Source: Pseudomonadota bacterium
GTDB taxonomy: Bacteria > Pseudomonadota > Alphaproteobacteria > Caulobacterales > Caulobacteraceae
Length of the DNA stretch: 9,350 nucleotides
Reading direction: 5' to 3'
NCBI GenBank assembly: GCA_023434265.1
Contig: JAEYTA010000101.1
Coordinates: 1 to 9,350, forward strand
Shown here: one piece after another, positions 6,288 to 9,350 of the stretch
How the letters are laid out: each line of letters begins with the position of its first letter
How positions within the stretch are numbered: position 1 is the first letter of the stretch
Program-made: the position numbers and the translations under genes
Notes under the pieces: model-generated
The model's input: the letters and a program-made list of their open reading frames with translations, nothing else
Told to the model about the DNA's origin: nothing
Databases searched by the model: none

Positions 6288-6569
6288 ATGATCCGCAGCT
6301 TCCGCGATCGCGAGACGGAGAAGGTCTGGTCCGGCCAGCGGTCCCGCCGGTTGCCCGCCGATATTCAGGACGTCGCGTTGCGCAAGCTGCGTCAGTTGAA
6401 CCGGAGCGTGGTGCTGGACGACCTGCGGGTCCCGCCGGGCAACAGCCTTGAGGCCCTGAGCAAGGATCGCAAGGGACAGCACTCGATCCGGATCAACAGG
6501 CAGTGGCGGATCTGCTTCCGCTGGACCGAGGGAGGATGCGAGGATGTCGAAATCTGCGACTACCACTGA
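6288..6569 (+). CDS. higB: HigB-type toxin (RelE/ParE superfamily mRNA interferase)
   Basis: A basic 93-residue toxin of type II toxin-antitoxin systems. HigB/GraT toxins cleave mRNA on the ribosome and slow growth until neutralised by HigA. The sequence has the family start (MIRSFRDRETEKVWSG versus the usual MIKSF...), the central LPADIQDVALRKLRQLN helix, an LRVPPGNSLEAL loop, and the C-terminal SIRINRQWRICFRW strands (about residues 66-79) ending VEICDYH. The Arg-rich RINRQWR strand and the terminal DYH correspond to the conserved active-site region of the family. The toxin is first in the operon, as is typical for HigBA. The predicted transcript starts only a few bases before the ATG, so the toxin may be translated almost leaderless. 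The last 26 bases overlap higA. The codon mix is less GC-extreme than in neighbouring genes, hinting at acquisition by transfer. Confidence 0.93.
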   Translation: MIRSFRDRETEKVWSGQRSRRLPADIQDVALRKLRQLNRSVVLDDLRVPPGNSLEALSKDRKGQHSIRINRQWRICFRWTEGGCEDVEICDYH

Positions 6570-6885
6570 CGGCGCCGTCGACGTCGGCCATCCCGACGAC
6601 TGGCTGAAGAACCCCACGCCGGGCGATGTCCTGATGGAGGAGTTTCTCAAGCCTCTGGGTATGAGCCAGACGGCCTTGGCCAACGCCATCGGCGTGCCGC
6701 CGCGCCGGATCAATGAGATCGTGCTGGGCAAGCGGGCGGTGACGGCCGACACGGACCTACGCCTGACCCGCTACTGGGGGCTCAGCGCGGGGTATTTCCT
6801 CGGGCTGCAGATCGACCACGACCTGCTAGAGCAGCGGCGGAAGATGGGGCCGGCGCTGGAGATGATTACGCCGAGGGCGGCTTGA
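6544..6885 (+). CDS. higA: HigA-type antitoxin (XRE-family HTH)
   Basis: A 113-residue antitoxin that should bind and neutralise HigB and repress the operon. The HigA core begins at NPTPGDVLMEEFLKPLG (about residues 23-39). It is followed by the helix-turn-helix MSQTALANAIGVPPRRINEIVLGKRAV (about 40-66), then DTDLRLTRYWGLSAGYFLGLQ (69-89), typical of the family. Compared with many HigA proteins, which start close to NPPHPGE, there are about 20 extra N-terminal residues of low hydrophobicity. They result from starting inside higB, but the ATG at 6544 has a good ribosome-binding site, GGGAGGA at 6530-6536, and no later start keeps the core. The stop TGA shares its A with the next gene's ATG. 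The palindrome at 6253-6270 is its likely target. Confidence 0.93.
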   Translation: MSKSATTTDGAVDVGHPDDWLKNPTPGDVLMEEFLKPLGMSQTALANAIGVPPRRINEIVLGKRAVTADTDLRLTRYWGLSAGYFLGLQIDHDLLEQRRKMGPALEMITPRAA

Positions 6886-7115
6886 TGCTGCTGACGGTTG
6901 TGTTTGGGGAGCGAGGCGATCTAGCGGACTTGGTGGAGCAGGGGGCGCTTTGGGCCGAAGACCTGCCGGCGAACAGAACCCAGATCGAAGCGGCGTGGAA
7001 AACTGGTCGGGCTGCCACCCTGTTCAAGACCAAAGACCTTCACGACGTGCTGCGTGACGCCGAGGACCACGAACCGACGTGGCGGGAGATTAGGGTCCTC
7101 CGAAGCGGCGCCTAA
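6885..7115 (+). CDS. Unrecognised third gene of the higBA operon
   Basis: A 76-residue soluble protein that I do not recognise. It is translationally coupled to higA: the higA stop and this ATG overlap by one base (TGATG), with GAGGG at 6873-6877 as ribosome-binding site. A TTG one codon earlier (6882) is an alternative start. It opens with a hydrophobic strand (MLLTVVFG), then an acidic helix (DLADLVEQGALWAEDL) and a basic stretch with two KT pairs (WKTGRAATLFKTKDL). An acidic DAEDHEP follows, and the end is REIRVLRSGA. No signal peptide, membrane segment, Cys pair or HTH is visible. Its position suggests a part in the toxin-antitoxin system, perhaps an accessory antitoxin or chaperone, but that is inference. 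The TAA stop overlaps the stop of cobS on the other strand. Codon use resembles higBA rather than the flanking genes. Confidence 0.72.
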   Translation: MLLTVVFGERGDLADLVEQGALWAEDLPANRTQIEAAWKTGRAATLFKTKDLHDVLRDAEDHEPTWREIRVLRSGA

Positions 7116-8116
7116 CCCACCTTCACCCGCGTCGCCGCCTCCGGCAGGTCTTCCCCGAACGCCCGCTGATAGAACTCCGCGATGGTCGGGCGCTCCAGCT
7201 CATCGCACTTGTTGAGGAAGGTGAGGCGGAAGCCCATGGCCACGTCGCCGCCGAAGATGATGGCGTTCTGGGCCCAGGTGATCACCGTCCGCGGCGACAT
7301 CACGGTGGAGATGTCGCCGTTCATGAAGGCGTTGCGGGTCATGTCGGCGACGCGGACCATGGCGGCGATGCGGCGCTTGCCCTCGGCGTCGTTCCACTCC
7401 GGCACCTTGGCGGCGACGATCTCGGCCTCGACGTCGTGGTCGAGGTAGTTGAGCGTGGTGACGATGTTCCAGCGGTCCATCTGGCCCTGATTGATCTGCT
7501 GGGTGCCGTGGTAGAGGCCCGAGGTGTCGCCGAGGCCGATGGTGTTGGTGGTGGAGAACAGGCGGAACCAGCGGTTCGGGCGGATGACGCGGTTCTGGTC
7601 GAGCAGGGTCAGGCGGCCCTGGGCCTCGAGCACGCGCTGGATGACGAACATCACGTCCGGGCGGCCGGCGTCGTACTCGTCGAAGACGAGGGCGATGGGG
7701 CGCTGCAGCGCCCAGGGCAGCATGCCTTCGCGGAACTCGGTGACCTGCTTGCCGTCCTTGAGGACGATGGCGTCCTTGCCGACCAGGTCGATGCGGCTGA
7801 CGTGGCTGTCGAGATTGACCCGGATGAGCGGCCAGTTGAGGCGGGCGGCGACCTGCTCGATGTGGGTCGACTTGCCGGTGCCGTGATAGCCCTGGACCAT
7901 GACGCGGCGGTCGAAGGCGAAGCCGGCGCAGATGGCCAGCGTCGTCTGCGGGTCGAAGCGGTAGGCGTCGTCGATGTCCGGGACGTGGCTGTCGCGCGTG
8001 TCGAAGGCCGGCACGGTCATGTCCGAGTCCACCCCGAACATCTCGCGCACGCTGACCTTGCGGTGCGGCTCCAGGGTCAGCAGCGGGTCGGGCGACGAGT
8101 CGAGGGGGGAGGTCAT
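7112..8116 (-). CDS. cobS: Cobaltochelatase subunit CobS (AAA+ ATPase)
   Basis: CobS is the AAA+ ATPase subunit of the CobN-CobS-CobT complex, which inserts cobalt into hydrogenobyrinic acid a,c-diamide in the aerobic cobalamin pathway. The 334 residues match the usual length of about 330. The N-terminal segment VSVREMFGVDSDMTVPAF is characteristic. Walker A is GYHGTGKS (76-83), Walker B IALVFDE (141-147), and a sensor-1-like FSTTN lies at 187-191. The family motifs RVNLDSHVSRIDLVG and GTQQINQGQMDRWNIV are present. The ATG at 8116 gives the normal start; a GTG three codons upstream (8125) is possible. Neither has a clear ribosome-binding site, so the mRNA may be leaderless. cobT, often directly downstream in alphaproteobacteria, is absent: the gene runs tail to tail, with overlapping stops, into the toxin-antitoxin operon. 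No other cobalamin gene is in the window. Confidence 0.96.
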   Translation of the reverse strand: MTSPLDSSPDPLLTLEPHRKVSVREMFGVDSDMTVPAFDTRDSHVPDIDDAYRFDPQTTLAICAGFAFDRRVMVQGYHGTGKSTHIEQVAARLNWPLIRVNLDSHVSRIDLVGKDAIVLKDGKQVTEFREGMLPWALQRPIALVFDEYDAGRPDVMFVIQRVLEAQGRLTLLDQNRVIRPNRWFRLFSTTNTIGLGDTSGLYHGTQQINQGQMDRWNIVTTLNYLDHDVEAEIVAAKVPEWNDAEGKRRIAAMVRVADMTRNAFMNGDISTVMSPRTVITWAQNAIIFGGDVAMGFRLTFLNKCDELERPTIAEFYQRAFGEDLPEAATRVKVG

Positions 8117-8184
8117 GGCGCACACTTAAGAGCGGCTTGGCGCGGGGTCCAGCGGGCGCGCGCGCGGCGATGAAAGAACGGAGG

Positions 8185-8213
8185 TTTACACTGGCGCGGT
8201 CGGAGCGTAGTAA
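8185..8213 (+). promoter_or_regulatory. Candidate promoter of the tetR-hlyD operon
   Basis: TTTACA (8185-8190, 5 of 6 to consensus) is followed after 17 bases by TAGTAA (8208-8213, a weak -10). The last base of the -10 is the first base of the palindromic operator, so a bound repressor would cover the -10 and the start point. The expected leader is about 20 bases. Confidence 0.5.
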
Positions 8214-8226
8214 CTGACCGGTCAGT
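8213..8226. promoter_or_regulatory. TetR-family operator, 14-bp perfect palindrome
   Basis: ACTGACCGGTCAGT is a perfect palindrome 15 bases before the TetR start codon. The TGACCGGTCA core is common in operators of TetR regulators that control efflux operons. Autorepression by the adjacent gene product is the obvious reading. Because the gene upstream is divergent, the site could also affect cobS. Confidence 0.8.
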
Positions 8227-8241
8227 CAGCAAGGCGATGCG

Positions 8242-8868
8242 ATGCTGCCCCCCGGCGAGCCCAAGTTCCGACGCCGTCCCGCCGACCGCCCGGCCGAGAT
8301 TCTCGCCGCGGCGCTGGAGGTGTTCGCCGCGCGCGGCTTCCAGGGCGCGCGGCTGGAGGAGGTGGCGAAGCGCGCCGGCGTGTCGAAGGGCGCGCTGTAT
8401 CTGTATTTCGAGACCAAGGCCGACCTGTTCCGGGCCGTGGTGACCGACGCGGTGTCGCCGAACATTGAGCGGGTGAAGGCCGTCGCCGCCGCCGACCTGC
8501 CGCTGGAGCAGGTGGTGCGCCTGGCCCTGCCGATGCTGGCGCGGCAGGTGGTGAGCGACCGGCGCATCACCGGCGTGGTCAAGCTGGTCATCGCCGAGAG
8601 CCGCAACCATCCCGAACTGGCGACCATCTGGCGCGAGGCGGTGGTCGAGCCGGGGGTGGCGCTGATGAGCGGGCTGATCGCGGCGGCGCAGGCGCGCGGC
8701 GAGGTGCGGGCCGGCGATCCGCGGCTGTTCGCCTTCGGCCTGATGGGGCCGATGGTGCTGTCGATGGTGTGGCGCGAGACCTTCGAGCCGGTCGGGGCCG
8801 AGCCGATCGATGTGGTCGCGCTGGCGGAACAGCATGTGGACACGGTGCTGAGGGGGATGCGGCCATGA
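8242..8868 (+). CDS. TetR/AcrR family transcriptional repressor
   Basis: A 208-residue repressor. The N-terminal TetR domain spans about residues 15-65: AEILAAALEVFAARGFQGARL, then the helix-turn-helix EEVAKRAGVSKGALYLYFETK (about 39-59) and DLFRAVV. The C-terminal ligand-binding part is helical and hydrophobic, as usual; the inducer cannot be told from sequence. The ATG at 8242 has AAGG at 8231-8234. A nearer ATG at 8237 is out of frame. The stop overlaps the ATG of the next gene (ATGA at 8865-8868), an HlyD-family adaptor, so the two are translationally coupled. The layout resembles E. coli cecR-ybhGFSR, where a TetR regulator precedes an adaptor and ABC transporter genes. The palindrome at 8213-8226 is its likely binding site. 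Confidence 0.95.
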   Translation: MLPPGEPKFRRRPADRPAEILAAALEVFAARGFQGARLEEVAKRAGVSKGALYLYFETKADLFRAVVTDAVSPNIERVKAVAAADLPLEQVVRLALPMLARQVVSDRRITGVVKLVIAESRNHPELATIWREAVVEPGVALMSGLIAAAQARGEVRAGDPRLFAFGLMGPMVLSMVWRETFEPVGAEPIDVVALAEQHVDTVLRGMRP

Positions 8869-9350
8869 GACGTTTGCGGCCGGCGCTGGCGATCGTCGCG
8901 GTCGCCGTGGTGGGTCTGATCGTCTGGGCGCTGATCGCGCGGGACGGCGGGCCGCGGGTGCTGACCGGCTATATCGAGGGCGAACGGGTCTATCTGGCCG
9001 CGCCGGTGTCGGGGGCGGTGGCCGAACTCTATGTGCGCGAGGGCGAGCGGGTGGCGGCGGGCGGCCGCACCTTCCTGATCGACCCTGCGGTGCAGCGCGC
9101 CCAGGCCGACAGCGCGGCCGCCGCCGTCGGGGCGGCCGAGGCGCGGGTCGAGGACCTGAGGAAGGGTCAGAGGGCCGAGGAGCTGTCGGTGTTCGACGCC
9201 GAACTGGCCGCGGCCGAGGCGGCCCAGCGCGAGGCCGAAGCGGAATACGGGCGGATCGAGCCGTTGGTGCGGCAGGGCATCTACGCCCCGGCGCGGCTGG
9301 ACCAGGTGCGGGCGACGCGGGACGCCGCGCGGGCGCGCACGGCCGAAGTG
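8865..9350 (+). CDS. HlyD-family periplasmic adaptor (YbhG-like), 5' part
   Basis: The gene continues past the right edge; 162 codons are visible without a stop. The product is a membrane-fusion (adaptor) protein linking an inner-membrane transporter to an outer-membrane channel. Residues about 5-25 form an N-terminal membrane anchor. Residues about 33-73 (LTGYIEGERVYLAAPVSGAV, then LYVREGERVAAGGRTFLID) form the first half of the biotinyl-lipoyl-like domain. From about residue 75 an Ala/Glu/Arg-rich alpha-hairpin coiled coil begins, with LVRQGIYAPARLDQVRA at 134-150, typical of YbhG/HlyD proteins. The ribosome-binding site is AGGGGG at 8851-8856. The start overlaps the tetR stop by 4 bases. 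ABC transporter genes are expected next but lie outside the window. Confidence 0.93.
   Translation, partial: MRRLRPALAIVAVAVVGLIVWALIARDGGPRVLTGYIEGERVYLAAPVSGAVAELYVREGERVAAGGRTFLIDPAVQRAQADSAAAAVGAAEARVEDLRKGQRAEELSVFDAELAAAEAAQREAEAEYGRIEPLVRQGIYAPARLDQVRATRDAARARTAEV

Larger units (their letters stand above)
8117..8241. promoter_or_regulatory. Divergent region between cobS and the TetR gene
   Basis: The gap carries the TetR-gene promoter and operator (listed separately) and must contain the cobS start signals. A candidate cobS pair on the minus strand is TTGCTG, 17 bases, TACGCT; it is weak, but its spacer is the palindromic operator. An 11-base alternating GC run at 8156-8166 could adopt Z-form but is unremarkable in this composition. 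AAGG at 8231-8234 is the probable ribosome-binding site of the TetR gene. Confidence 0.45.

Noticed and set aside
6244..6291. A 15-codon leader-peptide-like frame whose TGA overlaps the higB ATG
   Set aside because: Its start lies upstream of the predicted -10 and its codons run through the operator palindrome, so it would not be transcribed from the higBA promoter. It is also just the tail of a longer shadow frame.
8156..8166. Alternating GC run as a special structural element
   Set aside because: Eleven bases of alternating G and C are expected often in DNA this GC-rich. Nothing else marks the site.
7436..8173. A 245-codon plus-strand open frame opposite cobS
   Set aside because: It is a repetitive Val/Glu/Asp/Gly-rich shadow of cobS with no recognisable domain.
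1..9350. CRISPR array, insertion sequence, prophage, tRNA or rRNA
   Set aside because: No regularly spaced direct repeats, transposase motifs, terminal inverted repeats, phage structural genes or tRNA/rRNA signatures were seen on either strand.

Overview
The window is very GC-rich DNA with densely packed genes. It most resembles an alphaproteobacterium of the Caulobacterales, possibly Brevundimonas-like. This rests on the clpS-clpA pair, an aerobic-type cobaltochelatase subunit (CobS), a TorF-family putative porin, a DUF2239 protein and a CHASE4-type sensor kinase. The genus is an inference from gene content and base composition, not from any search.

Layout. (1) Positions 1-2520, plus strand: the 3' end of clpS, then complete clpA, the N-degron adaptor and the AAA+ unfoldase of the ClpAP protease. 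(2) 2524-4179, minus strand: an orphan membrane histidine kinase with a CHASE4-like sensor. (3) 4294-5010, plus: a TorF-family outer-membrane protein, divergent from the kinase. (4) 5007-5315, minus: a CsbD-family stress protein with a C-terminal hydrophobic anchor. (5) 5316-5638: a 323-base regulatory gap with an AT-rich island, a candidate general-stress (EcfG-type) promoter for csbD, and three inverted repeats. (6) 5639-6223, plus: a DUF2239 protein. (7) 6248-7115, plus: a compact toxin-antitoxin operon of higB, higA and an unrecognised third gene. It is driven by a near-consensus promoter whose spacer is filled by an 18-bp perfect palindrome. (8) 7112-8116, minus: cobS. (9) 8185-9350, plus: a TetR repressor with a 14-bp perfect palindromic operator at its promoter, translationally coupled to a truncated HlyD-family periplasmic adaptor. 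This is the start of a probable efflux operon similar in layout to E. coli cecR-ybhGFSR.

How the genes relate. Most are housekeeping or envelope/stress genes in short, unrelated units. The accessory part is the higB-higA-orf module, which ends against cobS. The best candidates for something undescribed are the third gene of that module, the architecture of its promoter and operator (near-leaderless toxin mRNA, extra operator half-site over the -10), and the structured leader of the DUF2239 gene. All three convergent gene pairs in the window end within 4 bases of each other or overlap at their stop codons, leaving no room for intrinsic terminators between them.
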